From: an uncultured Paracoccaceae bacterium
Lineage (GTDB): Bacteria > Bacteroidota > Bacteroidia > Flavobacteriales > Flavobacteriaceae
Length of the DNA stretch: 64,000 nucleotides
Direction of reading: 5' to 3'
Assembly (NCBI GenBank): GCA_943788135.1
Contig: CALSPC010000001.1
Span: 1-64,000, forward strand
Made by a program: the position numbers and the translations under genes. The notes under the pieces were generated by a model. That model searched no databases, had not been told where the DNA came from, and saw only the letters and a list, made by a program, of their open reading frames with translations. Below, one piece after another: positions 7,607 to 16,029 of the stretch. Positions within the stretch are counted from its first letter, which is position 1. Every line of letters begins with the position of its first letter.

Positions 7607-8281
7607 CTAGAAGTTCACAAACGTTATCAGATTAAATTGATCACGACTTGAAGTTTCAAAAAGCTGAGTCATATATCCTGCTTCCAAACGTATGTTTTTA
7701 TTGATTTGGTATCCGAATCCACCATACACACGGTTACGATCAAAAACAGCACTTTTGGTATTTAAAAATAGTTCATTATAAGCTGACAAGTACAATTTCG
7801 ACGGCATTTCTTCTGTTTTGAGTATAGGCACTTTAAAGGCTAAAAAATACCGCAAACGCATCTTAAAATCTGATTCCACAAAACGCTGCTCAAATCGATA
7901 GCGATGGGATAATGATACTGCTCCTATTTTTTGTTTAGAGGTAAATTGCTGAAAAATACGATGTTCATTTACTGTGATTTTTTCCGATGTATCTCCAACA
8001 TAATTTTCAGAAGTGATGTAGCCATATCCTAATAATACATTATGATTGTTTTCGGATAGATTATACCCAACCCCAGTACGCAACAACAATTGCTCTAAAT
8101 CGCCAATGGCATCATAATTTCGAAACTGAATCTCGTTGTGAATATTCCACTTGCTATTCACTTTCTTACTCCCTATATAAATCAGCCAGTTCCCAAAATC
8201 ACTGCTCTGAGCGGCTGTTACATAAGGCAGCATTAACACACAGGTTAATGCTGCCATAAAAAGATTAGATTTTTTAAGCAT
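7607..8281 (-). CDS. DUF2490 outer-membrane-type protein
   Basis: This 224-residue protein has a signal peptide (residues 1-24, ending 'YVTAAQ') and a mature part of alternating short strands ('WNIHNEIQFRNYD', 'HRYRFEQRFV', 'RLEAGYMTQL') ending in 'NLITFVNF' with a terminal phenylalanine, the usual C-terminus of an outer-membrane beta-barrel. The pattern fits DUF2490, whose function is unknown. It overlaps the carbonic anhydrase gene by 8 bases and is last in a run of SulP transporter, carbonic anhydrase, DUF2490. This suggests an outer-membrane component or passenger of the same operon. Confidence 0.82.
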   Translation of the reverse strand: MLKKSNLFMAALTCVLMLPYVTAAQSSDFGNWLIYIGSKKVNSKWNIHNEIQFRNYDAIGDLEQLLLRTGVGYNLSENNHNVLLGYGYITSENYVGDTSEKITVNEHRIFQQFTSKQKIGAVSLSHRYRFEQRFVESDFKMRLRYFLAFKVPILKTEEMPSKLYLSAYNELFLNTKSAVFDRNRVYGGFGYQINKNIRLEAGYMTQLFETSSRDQFNLITFVNF

Positions 8282-8903
8282 AAAACGTCACTTTTCCGTT
8301 GGCGATGTCATACATCCCTCCTATTATTATCAATTCACCATTAGATTCCATTTCCTTAAGAATAGCGCTTTTATTACGAATATCACTTAAGGTCATTTCA
8401 ACATTTTTGGAGGCAACAGTATTCACAAAGTCAATATTAGCCGATGTTCTCGACGCTTCATCCTCAGGAAGTTTAACCGCATCCACTGCTGGTTCAATTT
8501 TATTAATTAGTGCTGTTAAATTGCCCATACGCGCATGGTCGCAGGCACCTTTGACTGCACCACAGGCGGTGTGTCCAAGAACTACCAACACTTTGGTACC
8601 TGCAAGCTTACAAGCAAATTCCATACTCCCTAAAATGTCTTCATTGACAAAATTTCCAGCAATTCGAATACTGAATAAATCACCAATACCTTGATCAAAA
8701 ATATGCTCGGCTGAGACGCGCGAATCTATACAATGGAGCACTGTTGCAAAAGGAAATTGACCTGTACTAGTAGCGTCTACTTGTGCGTTTAAATCTCTTA
8801 CAACTTGCGATGCATTTACAAAGCGTTCGTTACCGTCTTTTAAGGCTTGTAAAGACGTTTGTGGGGTCATTGCGGCTTGACTTTCTTTAGTGTGTGCTTT
8901 CAT
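8274..8903 (-). CDS. Beta-class carbonic anhydrase
   Basis: This 209-residue enzyme would interconvert CO2 and bicarbonate. The zinc site is complete: C58 with D60 and R62 in 'HCIDSR', then H111 and C114 in 'GHTACG'. There is no signal peptide in the first 20 residues, so it is probably cytoplasmic. It sits 61 bases downstream of a SulP anion transporter on the same strand and overlaps the DUF2490 gene. In bacteria a SulP/carbonic anhydrase neighbourhood usually means bicarbonate uptake or exchange. Family assignment is secure; the physiological direction is inferred. Confidence 0.95.
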   Translation of the reverse strand: MKAHTKESQAAMTPQTSLQALKDGNERFVNASQVVRDLNAQVDATSTGQFPFATVLHCIDSRVSAEHIFDQGIGDLFSIRIAGNFVNEDILGSMEFACKLAGTKVLVVLGHTACGAVKGACDHARMGNLTALINKIEPAVDAVKLPEDEASRTSANIDFVNTVASKNVEMTLSDIRNKSAILKEMESNGELIIIGGMYDIANGKVTFYA

Positions 8904-8964
8904 ATTATTTAAATTTATTGTTTTTATTAGTTTTTAGTATTAATTAATTTGTTTGTGCTTTTAA

Positions 8965-10560
8965 TTACACGAGTTGTGGACGTAATTGAAAAAATTGTAT
9001 GAAACTTTCTGGATTTTCCACAACACCTCTAACGGATATCAATTTGATATCAATTTGTCTTTGACGTGCTTTTTCAGAAAAATCTTCTAAAATCTCAATG
9101 ATATCATTATCAAGATAGCGCGTTTTAGTGACATCTAATTCTAAATAACTTTCACGTGGTAAATTATCTAACTCCTTAAGAATGGCTCCTTTATTAAAAA
9201 AAGTAACCTCTTCTGCTAAAGTCATTTTAATTTTATGCACTCCATTACTCTTATCCTCAATATGTAAGAAATGAGAATTTTGAAAGCTTTTTATCAAAAT
9301 TACAACAATTCCAACAGCAAGACCTAATGCGATTCCAATTAAAAGATCTGTAAATATAATTCCTAAAACGGTTACCACAAAGGGTGTAAACTGTTTCCAT
9401 CCCAGTCGATACATTTCTATAAATAATGCTGGCTTCGCTAATTTATAGCCCACGATAAACAGGACTGCTGCTAAAACAGACAGAGGAATTTTATTTAATA
9501 TGTTTGGAATTAATATTACTGAAATCAATAATAGAAATCCATGAATAATTGCCGACATTTTTGTTTTTCCACCCGACTGAATGTTAGCCGAACTTCTTAC
9601 AATTACTTGAGTCACTGGTAACCCTCCTATAAAGCCTGAAACCATATTTCCAATACCTTGCGCTAATAACTCTCTATTGGTTGGTGTAACACGCTTTAAA
9701 GGGTCTATTTTATCGGTTGCTTCGACACACAATAATGTTTCTAAACTAGCTACTAAAGCGATCGTAAAGGCAACAATCCATATTTCAGGGTTACTAATTG
9801 CTCCAAAATTTGGAAAACTAAACTGCGCAAAGAAAGAGGTTGCATCTTCTGGGACAGGAACACTAACCAATAAATCTGGCGAAATACCCCATTGAGTACT
9901 CCCTTTTGTACTGATAAAATAAATAATCCCTGCAGCAACTGCTACCAACGGCCCTTGAACTAATTTAAAGACTTTTCCTTTATCACTCAAGACTTCACTC
10001 CAAAGCAGTAATATAGCTAACGCAAAAAGTGCTATAATAGTAGCACCAGGGCTAATGAAATTAATAGCATTTAATATTTCTGAAAATGTATTTTCGCCAT
10101 CAACTTGAAAAAATGCGAAGCTTCCTTCTGGATTTGAATTATACCCAAAAAAATGTGGGATTTGTTTTAAAACGATAATGATTCCGATTCCTGTTAACAT
10201 TCCCTTGATCACTGAAGACGGGAAATAATACCCTATGACTCCCGCTCTCAAAATGCCAAACAAAAATTGAATTGCACCGCCTAATACAACAGCGAGTAAG
10301 AAGTTTTCGAAACTACCAAGAGTTCCAATTGCGGTTAAGACTATGGCTGCCAAACCTGCTGCAGGACCACTAACCCCTACTGATGATTTACTAATTGATC
10401 CTACTACTACACCACCAACTATCCCGGCTATTAGGCCAGAAAAAAGTGGTGCTCCACTGGCGAGCGCTATCCCTAAACATAGTGGCAACGCTACAAAAAA
10501 TACAACAATACTTGAGGGTAGGTCTGATTTAAAATTTTTAAATGGGTTTGAACTGTTCAT
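8965..10560 (-). CDS. SulP-family anion transporter with STAS domain (probable bicarbonate transporter)
   Basis: This 531-residue membrane protein has a hydrophobic SulP core (about 10-420) including 'FFVALPLCLGIALASGAPLFSGLIAG' type segments, 'VGVSGPAAGLAA' and the 'GNMVSGFIGGLPVTQVIVRSSANI' signature. A C-terminal STAS domain follows (about 440-530). SulP proteins carry bicarbonate, sulfate or other anions with Na+ or H+. The carbonic anhydrase directly downstream points to bicarbonate. The start 'MNSSNPFKNFKSDLPSSIVVFFVALP' gives the expected short cytoplasmic N-terminus. A TetR gene and a small membrane protein lie upstream on the same strand. Confidence 0.88.
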   Translation of the reverse strand: MNSSNPFKNFKSDLPSSIVVFFVALPLCLGIALASGAPLFSGLIAGIVGGVVVGSISKSSVGVSGPAAGLAAIVLTAIGTLGSFENFLLAVVLGGAIQFLFGILRAGVIGYYFPSSVIKGMLTGIGIIIVLKQIPHFFGYNSNPEGSFAFFQVDGENTFSEILNAINFISPGATIIALFALAILLLWSEVLSDKGKVFKLVQGPLVAVAAGIIYFISTKGSTQWGISPDLLVSVPVPEDATSFFAQFSFPNFGAISNPEIWIVAFTIALVASLETLLCVEATDKIDPLKRVTPTNRELLAQGIGNMVSGFIGGLPVTQVIVRSSANIQSGGKTKMSAIIHGFLLLISVILIPNILNKIPLSVLAAVLFIVGYKLAKPALFIEMYRLGWKQFTPFVVTVLGIIFTDLLIGIALGLAVGIVVILIKSFQNSHFLHIEDKSNGVHKIKMTLAEEVTFFNKGAILKELDNLPRESYLELDVTKTRYLDNDIIEILEDFSEKARQRQIDIKLISVRGVVENPESFIQFFQLRPQLV

Positions 10561-10581
10561 TATATTAATATGTAATTATAG

Positions 10582-10603
10582 AGCAATACTCATCTGTATT
10601 GCT
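10582..10603. repeat. Hairpin upstream of the SulP gene
   Basis: AGCAATAC (10582-10589) and GTATTGCT (10596-10603) are a perfect 8-base stem around a 6-base loop, 22 bases upstream of the SulP start. On the minus strand it is not followed by a T run, so it may be a leader structure or weak attenuator between the 10691 gene and the transporter. Confidence 0.4.
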
Positions 10604-10690
10604 TTGATTTTGATATGATTTATTTTTAGAAATTATTGATTCTAAAGATGAAAAACTACTGGAGTTCTCACTTTAAAAAAATTGAAAAGT

Positions 10691-11023
10691 CTAGATCACT
10701 TGTGGAGGTGGGTTGTGGGTATCGATAGTGATATCGGATTTTAAATACTGCCCGCCATAAATAGCAACTCTTTTGTGGTGCGTACTAAACGACAGATCTT
10801 CATGTATAAGTCGAAGTTCTACTTTCTTATCTTTTGAATCTTCTAGTTCTTGACTTTCTTTTTCACTAGAATCATGTTCTGCTTCCATATCGAGCCAAGA
10901 AAATGCTTGAGGTTCAGAAATTGCCATCGATTTAATCGCAGGTTGTAAAATAATTGAGCTGAATACCAATGCAAAAATCAGGACTCTAAATCCTAAAGCT
11001 ATAATGTATGCTATATGTTTCAT
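10691..11023 (-). CDS. Small single-pass membrane protein of unknown function
   Basis: This 110-residue protein is not assigned to a known family. Residues 5-30 are a membrane helix or uncleaved signal ('YIIALGFRVLIFALVFSSII'). Residues 44-68 are highly charged ('MEAEHDSSEKESQELEDSKD' region). The C-terminal part ('HHKRVAIYGGQYL') ends in a proline-rich tail. Its start overlaps the end of the TetR gene by four bases (ATGA), so the two are translationally coupled. The SulP/carbonic anhydrase genes follow after 130 bases. A link to regulation or assembly of the transporter is possible but rests only on position. Confidence 0.65.
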   Translation of the reverse strand: MKHIAYIIALGFRVLIFALVFSSIILQPAIKSMAISEPQAFSWLDMEAEHDSSEKESQELEDSKDKKVELRLIHEDLSFSTHHKRVAIYGGQYLKSDITIDTHNPPPQVI

Positions 11024-11694
11024 TGTTCTGAAAGGGTATTAAAAACTAAATCGGTATAAAACCTCACAATATTGTTTTTACCTTCCACAAAATCGGTGAG
11101 TGAAGGTAAATGTTTTGAAAAATACCGCTGGTGATGTGCACCTTCAATTACTGTTGAGATTAGCATGTGTGGAAATTCATAATTCGGGTTGATTTCAGTG
11201 ACTAAGTCGCTCACACGTTGCACCACACGTTTGTATGTTTTATAATAGCCTTTTTGATTTTCACTGTCAATAGCCTTAGTATGATAGGCTTTGGAAGATT
11301 CTGAAATAATAATTTTGTTCAGTAGAACTTCATTGATATACGAAAACGCATTGTCTTCTGTAACCTCAGCAGTTAACAACACGATAGCCTGAGTAAGGCG
11401 ATCATGTGCTGAAGGCACATTTAAAGTTGCAAATACCAATTTATACTCTATCCAACTCCAATACCAATTGATTAAATACACTAAAAGGGTGTGCTTACTA
11501 TCAAAATAACGATAGACCGAACTTTCGTTTGACCCAATTTCTTGACCCAGTTTTTTAAATGTAAAATCTTCAAAACCTAAAGCATCAATCATTTCAATGC
11601 TTTTAGAGACAATTTTTTGTCCTAAAACGGAGGATTCTGGATTCTTTGTGTAAAGATCCGAACTAATGGTAATATGTATTTGTAGATTTTCCAT
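11020..11694 (-). CDS. TetR-family transcriptional regulator
   Basis: This 224-residue protein (from the ATG at 11694) has a TetR DNA-binding domain at about residues 24-72: 'DALGFEDFTFKKLGQEIG' followed by 'SNESSVYRYFDSKHTLLV', the recognition-helix signature. The rest is a helical ligand domain without assignable ligand. The frame is open to 11748, but a -7 box (TATATTTG, 11714-11707) lies between 11748 and 11694, so the longer start would not be transcribed. A 17-base palindrome overlaps this promoter and is a likely self-operator. It probably regulates itself and the coupled 110-residue gene, and perhaps the SulP/carbonic anhydrase genes. Confidence 0.88.
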   Translation of the reverse strand: MENLQIHITISSDLYTKNPESSVLGQKIVSKSIEMIDALGFEDFTFKKLGQEIGSNESSVYRYFDSKHTLLVYLINWYWSWIEYKLVFATLNVPSAHDRLTQAIVLLTAEVTEDNAFSYINEVLLNKIIISESSKAYHTKAIDSENQKGYYKTYKRVVQRVSDLVTEINPNYEFPHMLISTVIEGAHHQRYFSKHLPSLTDFVEGKNNIVRFYTDLVFNTLSEQ

Positions 11695-11706
11695 GGTAAT
11701 ACTTTG

Positions 11707-11729
11707 CAAATATAATAGTATTACTATTA
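11707..11729 (-). promoter_or_regulatory. TetR promoter with overlapping palindromic operator
   Basis: On the minus strand TATATTTG (11714-11707) matches the bacteroidete -7 element, 12 bases before the ATG at 11694. Overlapping it on the plus strand, TAATAGTA (11713-11720) and TACTATTA (11722-11729) form a perfect 17-base palindrome with one central base. A repressor bound here would block the promoter. Confidence 0.65.
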
Positions 11730-11851
11730 ATGTTAATGGGTTTAACATTTATTTCACATTGCGAACCAAAACTACAAGAGTTAATATATTTTAAAACTAG
11801 GAAAAGAGTTTTAAAAACTTACAGAATATCAAATTTGTAGTAAATAAAAAA

Positions 11852-12073
11852 TTACTTGGTCTTCAAAAACTTTAAATAGAGATTCTCTACTTTGGTTCTT
11901 GCCCAAGGTGTACGTCTCAAAAATTTAAGGCTAGACTTTAAGGAAGGTCCATCGGTAAAACAACGAATATTTATTTTTTCACCCATCACTTCCCAGCCAT
12001 AATGCGCCTCAAGAGCGATGAGTATTTGCTCTAATTTTACGCCATGTAAAGGATTGTTCGGTTGAGATTCCAT
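11852..12073 (-). CDS. VF530-family (DUF2132) small DNA-binding-like protein
   Basis: This 73-residue protein matches the VF530 family: '[23 protein letters not shown]', '[20 protein letters not shown]' and '[13 protein letters not shown]'. The frame runs further upstream inside the helicase gene, but the ATG at 12073 gives the family length and lies 4 bases after the helicase stop, so that start was chosen. VF530 proteins are small helical proteins proposed to bind DNA; their role is not established. Tight spacing behind rhlE suggests co-transcription. Confidence 0.85.
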   Translation of the reverse strand: MESQPNNPLHGVKLEQILIALEAHYGWEVMGEKINIRCFTDGPSLKSSLKFLRRTPWARTKVENLYLKFLKTK

Positions 12074-12077
12074 AAAA

Positions 12078-13337
12078 TTAGCGGCGACGGTTGTGGTTAG
12101 AGCGGTTACCTCTACCTGCCGACCCTTGTCGGTTGTTACTTGGTCGACCACCACCGCGTCTTTGACGGCCACCACCTTGTTTTGGCGGTACGGTAGAGGC
12201 ATTTGGATCGGGTTCAAAACCTTCAACAATTTCTTTCTTAAAACGTTGCTTGGTTAGTTTTTCTATTGAAGCTAAGTATGAAGTTTCTTCGGCACAAACT
12301 AATGATAAGGCGACACCATTTGCCCCTGCTCGACCTGTACGTCCAATGCGATGCACATAATCTTCTGGAATATTGGGAAGCTCATAATTCACGACATGTG
12401 GCAGTAATGGAATATCCAAACCACGTGCCGCAATATCCGTTGCAACCAGTACACGAATATCATGATTTTTGAAACCCGCTAAAGCGCGTGTTCGCGCGCC
12501 TTGACTTTTATTGCCGTGAATGGCCATTGCAGAAATTCGGGCGCTTTCAAGTTTTTTACAAAGGTTATTAGCGCCGTGTTTGGTGCGTGTAAACACTAAT
12601 ACTTGTTGCCACTGTCCATCTTGAATCAATTTGATGAGAAGCTTTGTTTTTTTCTCTTTTGCTACTCTGTAAATCTGTTGAGCAATCGCTTCAACAGTTG
12701 TGTTTTCTGGAGTTGCTTCTACAAGTGTTGGACGGTGTAAGATGGTTTGTGCTAAGCTTTTTATTTCTCTTGAAAAGGTAGCCGAAAACATTAAATTTTG
12801 GCGTCTCGATGGAATCAATGATCGAATTTTATCAATATCTCGTTTGAACCCCATATCCAACATACGGTCGGCTTCATCTAGCACAAAGATTTCGACTTTG
12901 GACAATGATAAATGGCCTTGATTTTCCAAATCGATTAATCGTCCAGGAGTTGCAACGAGAACATCAACCCCATTACGAAGCTGCTTGATTTGTGGATTCT
13001 GATTCACACCACCAAAAATAACAGCGGCACGGAGGTCCAAAAATTTGCTGTAGTGTTTCACATTTGTAAACACTTGATCAGCTAATTCTCTTGTTGGTGT
13101 CAGCACCAATGCACGCACAGGACGGCGATGTGGTACTGGATTTTTAGATAAAATTTGTAGCATAGGCAGGGTAAATCCTGCGGTTTTTCCCGTTCCTGTT
13201 TGAGCCGAGGCGAGTACATCAAGACCTTCAAGAATTGGAGGAATAGCTTTTTGTTGTATGGGAGAGGGTGATTCGTAGCCCTGTAAACGGACTGCTTTAA
13301 GTAGGGCTTCAATAAGTCCTAAAGATTGAAATGTCAT
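12078..13337 (-). CDS. rhlE: DEAD-box RNA helicase, RhlE type
   Basis: This 419-residue ATP-dependent RNA helicase has all core motifs: the Q motif '[13 protein letters not shown]', Walker A 'AQTGTGKT' (45-52), 'VLDEADRML', 'MFSATF', 'RGLDIP' and '[10 protein letters not shown]'. The C-terminal 40 residues are a basic RGG-like tail of glycine, arginine and asparagine, which binds RNA in the family. RhlE-type helicases act in ribosome assembly and RNA decay, often at low temperature. A -7 box (TACCTTTG) lies about 60 bases upstream. The VF530 gene follows after 4 bases. Confidence 0.93.
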   Translation of the reverse strand: MTFQSLGLIEALLKAVRLQGYESPSPIQQKAIPPILEGLDVLASAQTGTGKTAGFTLPMLQILSKNPVPHRRPVRALVLTPTRELADQVFTNVKHYSKFLDLRAAVIFGGVNQNPQIKQLRNGVDVLVATPGRLIDLENQGHLSLSKVEIFVLDEADRMLDMGFKRDIDKIRSLIPSRRQNLMFSATFSREIKSLAQTILHRPTLVEATPENTTVEAIAQQIYRVAKEKKTKLLIKLIQDGQWQQVLVFTRTKHGANNLCKKLESARISAMAIHGNKSQGARTRALAGFKNHDIRVLVATDIAARGLDIPLLPHVVNYELPNIPEDYVHRIGRTGRAGANGVALSLVCAEETSYLASIEKLTKQRFKKEIVEGFEPDPNASTVPPKQGGGRQRRGGGRPSNNRQGSAGRGNRSNHNRRR

Positions 13338-13394
13338 ATATTAGGTTTTGAAAATGACAATATACAATACGATAGGTCATTCTGAACTTTAGTA

Positions 13395-13402
13395 CAAAGG
13401 TA
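13395..13402 (-). promoter_or_regulatory. -7 promoter element of rhlE
   Basis: The minus strand reads TACCTTTG at 13402-13395, a match to the bacteroidete TAnnTTTG consensus, giving a leader of about 50 bases before the ATG at 13337. No convincing -33 TTTG was seen at the right spacing. Confidence 0.5.
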
Positions 13403-13420
13403 CGTCTTATTTTAAATACA

Positions 13421-14179
13421 TTAGCGCGTAAATACCAATTTAGTATCTGTTGATAAATTGGAGTCATAGGCATACCCTTCAGTTGCAAAGGGTTTCAAAC
13501 CCTCAACCGTTTCTACAGCATTTTCAATAATATAACGTGTCATATAGCCACGAGCAAGTTTTGAAAAAATTGCAATGGTTTTATATTGACCATTTTTAAA
13601 TTCTTTAAAATCGACATGAATCACAGGAACTTTAAGCGTTTTAACGTCGATAGCCTTAAAATATTCTTGACTTGCTAAATTCACAAATAACTCACCGTCT
13701 TTTAGCTCATCGTTCAAAGCGGTAGTCACTTTTTTTCGCCAAAACTCATACAAGTTTTTGGATTTACCCACAGGAAATTTTGTCCCCATTTCCAGACGAT
13801 AGGGCTGCACCAAATCCAAGGGTTTCAAAATCCCATAAAGACCTGAAATTATTCGAACTGAGTTTTGTAACGTTTCAAGCTTAGATTCATCAATGGTATA
13901 GGCATCTAAGCCACGATAGACATCGCCGCTAAAGGCATAAACTGCTGGGCGAGCATTTTTTGAGGTAAAAGGTACGGTCCATTGTTGGTTGCGCTCATAG
14001 TTGAGCTGTCCCAAATTGGGCGAAATATGCATCAATTCCGAAAGCGCTTTAGCTGATTTCTTTTTTAGAAGGGTATTAAGCTGTTGTGCTTCGCCCATAA
14101 AACAGCCGACCGTATTTACTGACGTTGGTAAATCACTCTCATAATTTAAGGATTTTGCGGGCGAAATAACAAGTTTCAT
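13421..14179 (-). CDS. yaaA: YaaA family peroxide stress protein (DUF328)
   Basis: This 252-residue cytoplasmic protein matches YaaA over its full length: 'MKLVISPAKSLNYES' at the start, 'PAVYAFSGDVYRGLDA', 'SGLYGILKPLDLVQPYRLEMG', 'NLASQEYFKA' and 'ARGYMTRYIIEN'. In E. coli YaaA lowers intracellular free iron and protects DNA and protein from hydrogen peroxide damage; biochemically it binds DNA. It appears to be a single-gene unit with its own promoter elements upstream. Confidence 0.92.
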   Translation of the reverse strand: MKLVISPAKSLNYESDLPTSVNTVGCFMGEAQQLNTLLKKKSAKALSELMHISPNLGQLNYERNQQWTVPFTSKNARPAVYAFSGDVYRGLDAYTIDESKLETLQNSVRIISGLYGILKPLDLVQPYRLEMGTKFPVGKSKNLYEFWRKKVTTALNDELKDGELFVNLASQEYFKAIDVKTLKVPVIHVDFKEFKNGQYKTIAIFSKLARGYMTRYIIENAVETVEGLKPFATEGYAYDSNLSTDTKLVFTR

Positions 14180-14197
14180 ATCTTAATGTTTAGTATT

Positions 14198-14236
14198 CAA
14201 AGTTAACAACTCTGTTTCGAATTCTAAACAAAAATA
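14198..14236 (-). promoter_or_regulatory. Promoter region of yaaA with two TAnnTTTG boxes
   Basis: On the minus strand TATTTTTG lies at 14236-14229 and TAACTTTG at 14205-14198. The TTTG of the upstream box is 23 bases before the second box, so the two together could form one -33/-7 promoter, or they could be two tandem start sites. Confidence 0.45.
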
Positions 14237-14284
14237 GATTTATAATTTCTATGTTCCAATACTCAGAATTGATACTTCTAGACT

Positions 14285-15322
14285 TTAGTCTTCAGCAACA
14301 TGATTGGAGTAGGTTTTCCATTTCTCAACGCAGTTTTGTATATCTTCAGGTATTTCAGAAGAAAATGACATTGTTTTTCCAGTTGTTGGATGTACAAACC
14401 CTAAAGTTTTAGCATGTAATGCTTGACGCGGAAGGGTCTTGAAACAATTATCTACAAATTGCTTGTACTTAGTAAATGTGGTTCCTTTCAATATACGTTC
14501 GCCTCCATAGCGTTCGTCATTAAAAAGCGTGTGCCCAATATGTTTCATATGCACTCGAATTTGGTGCGTACGCCCTGTTTCAAGACGGCATGACACTAGA
14601 GTGACATAACCTAAACGCTGTAGTACTTTATAATGGGTAACGGCTGGCTTTCCTTTAGCTGCTTCATCGCCAAAATAGACTGTATTTTGTAATCTGTTTT
14701 TAGGATGACGTCCTATATTTCCTTCGATAGTACCTTCGTCTAATTCAACATTGCCCCAAACTAAAGCTACATATTCACGGGCACTCGTTTTAGCTTTAAA
14801 TTGTGCCGAAAGGTGTGCCATCGCTATTTCGGTTTTAGCAACTACAAGCAAACCACTTGTATCTTTATCTATTCGGTGAACCAGTCCGGGTCGGTTACTA
14901 CTGTTATGTGGCAAATTATCAAAATGAAATAATAAAGCATTAATCAAGGTTCCCGAATAATTTCCATGTCCAGGGTGAACAACCATCCCAGGGGCTTTGT
15001 TAACCACTAATAAATCTTCGTCTTCATATACAATATCAATTGGGAGGTCTTCGGCGACTAACAGATTTTCATAAGGAGGATGCTCAAACAATACTCTAAT
15101 TTTGTCGTGTGGCTTTACCTTATAATTTGATTTCACAGCGATTTCATTCACTACTATACTACCATCCTTAGCAGCAGCTTGTATTTTATTTCGAGTGGCA
15201 TTTTCAATAAAATTCATGAGGTATTTATCAATCCGTAAAGGCTGTTGTCCCTTTTCGACGGTAAATGCGTAATGCTCATGCAATTCACTTTCATTGCCTA
15301 AAAATTCATTGGATTCTTCCAT
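14285..15322 (-). CDS. rluD: 23S rRNA pseudouridine synthase, RluD family
   Basis: This 345-residue protein has an N-terminal S4 RNA-binding domain (about 25-90, 'RIDKYLMNFIENATRNKIQAA') and a RluA/RluD catalytic domain. The catalytic aspartate is D152 in 'HRIDKDTSGLLV', and 'GRTHQIRVHM' and 'QALHAKTLGF' are further family motifs. RluD makes pseudouridines in helix 69 of 23S rRNA. The gene lies 6 bases downstream of the PASTA-domain gene on the same strand. The RluD rather than RluA/RluC assignment rests on the S4 domain and overall length. Confidence 0.88.
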   Translation of the reverse strand: MEESNEFLGNESELHEHYAFTVEKGQQPLRIDKYLMNFIENATRNKIQAAAKDGSIVVNEIAVKSNYKVKPHDKIRVLFEHPPYENLLVAEDLPIDIVYEDEDLLVVNKAPGMVVHPGHGNYSGTLINALLFHFDNLPHNSSNRPGLVHRIDKDTSGLLVVAKTEIAMAHLSAQFKAKTSAREYVALVWGNVELDEGTIEGNIGRHPKNRLQNTVYFGDEAAKGKPAVTHYKVLQRLGYVTLVSCRLETGRTHQIRVHMKHIGHTLFNDERYGGERILKGTTFTKYKQFVDNCFKTLPRQALHAKTLGFVHPTTGKTMSFSSEIPEDIQNCVEKWKTYSNHVAED

Positions 15323-15328
15323 GGTTAA

Positions 15329-15886
15329 TTATTGCTTTTGAATACCGTTCCCTAAAACGAGATCAATTTTTGAGGTTTTTGGAAGCAGTTTACCTGCTTC
15401 AATAGTCTGACCCTTATAGCGTAGCTCCAAAACTTCATTTTTCCCTAAATCATCTTCAAAAATAGTCGCTCCAATTTGAAACCCTAACGCTTCTAATGTG
15501 GATTTTGCTTGTCGGAATGTACGGCGAATAACGTCAGGCACAGGAAGTGTTTTGTAAGCTGAAGGGTTGAGAATTAAATATATTTTTCGATCTGCTTTGA
15601 CCTGACTTCCTGCTAAAGGATCTTGCTCAATAACTGCACCTTTGGGATAGTTAGGATTATAGTTTGATGAATCTTGCACTTCACTTCTCAACTCGAGGCC
15701 TTTAAGAATATCCTTTGCCGAATCGTAGGGTTGTCCTGTAAGTGCAGGAACACTTACAAATGAGCCGTGATTGGTATAGGATTTAAGCCATTTGAGTGTT
15801 AAAAACCCAAAAACAACCAGCACTATACAGGCAAAAATTAACTGCTTAATAAACGATTTGCTAAATAAGAATTTAATAAAATTCAT
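15329..15886 (-). CDS. Membrane-anchored PASTA-domain protein
   Basis: This 185-residue protein (from the ATG at 15886; the frame opens further up to 15919) has one membrane helix (about 8-30, 'LIFACIVLVVFGFLTL') and two extracytoplasmic PASTA domains (about 38-107 and 108-180). Recognisable strings include 'SFVSVPALTGQPYDSAKDIL', 'VIEQDPLAGSQV' and 'LPVPDVIRRTFRQAKSTLEA'. PASTA domains bind peptidoglycan fragments, usually attached to kinases or penicillin-binding proteins; here no enzymatic domain is present. It is divergent from ddl, a cell-wall gene, and is followed by rluD. Confidence 0.85.
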   Translation of the reverse strand: MNFIKFLFSKSFIKQLIFACIVLVVFGFLTLKWLKSYTNHGSFVSVPALTGQPYDSAKDILKGLELRSEVQDSSNYNPNYPKGAVIEQDPLAGSQVKADRKIYLILNPSAYKTLPVPDVIRRTFRQAKSTLEALGFQIGATIFEDDLGKNEVLELRYKGQTIEAGKLLPKTSKIDLVLGNGIQKQ

Positions 15887-16029
15887 AGTCTGTTTTAATA
15901 AGTTAACAAAGCTAAACAAATAATTGTGTCCTTAAAATCTTTAGCGCGTTTAGTTTGATGTCAATAAATTTAGTTTAAAATGATTTTGATTTAATATAAA
16001 AGTAATATTTTTACTGTATAAACGTGCAC

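Noticed and set aside
8299-8694. Open frame opposite the carbonic anhydrase gene
   Set aside because: Antisense shadow; the minus strand carries a complete zinc site and full-length enzyme.
12090-12190. Repetitive GC-rich tract suggesting a tandem repeat
   Set aside because: It encodes the glycine/arginine tail of RhlE; the low complexity is at protein level.
12074-12229. Longer N-terminus for the VF530 protein inside rhlE
   Set aside because: The extra residues are the rhlE RGG-like tail read in another frame; the family starts at [11 protein letters not shown].
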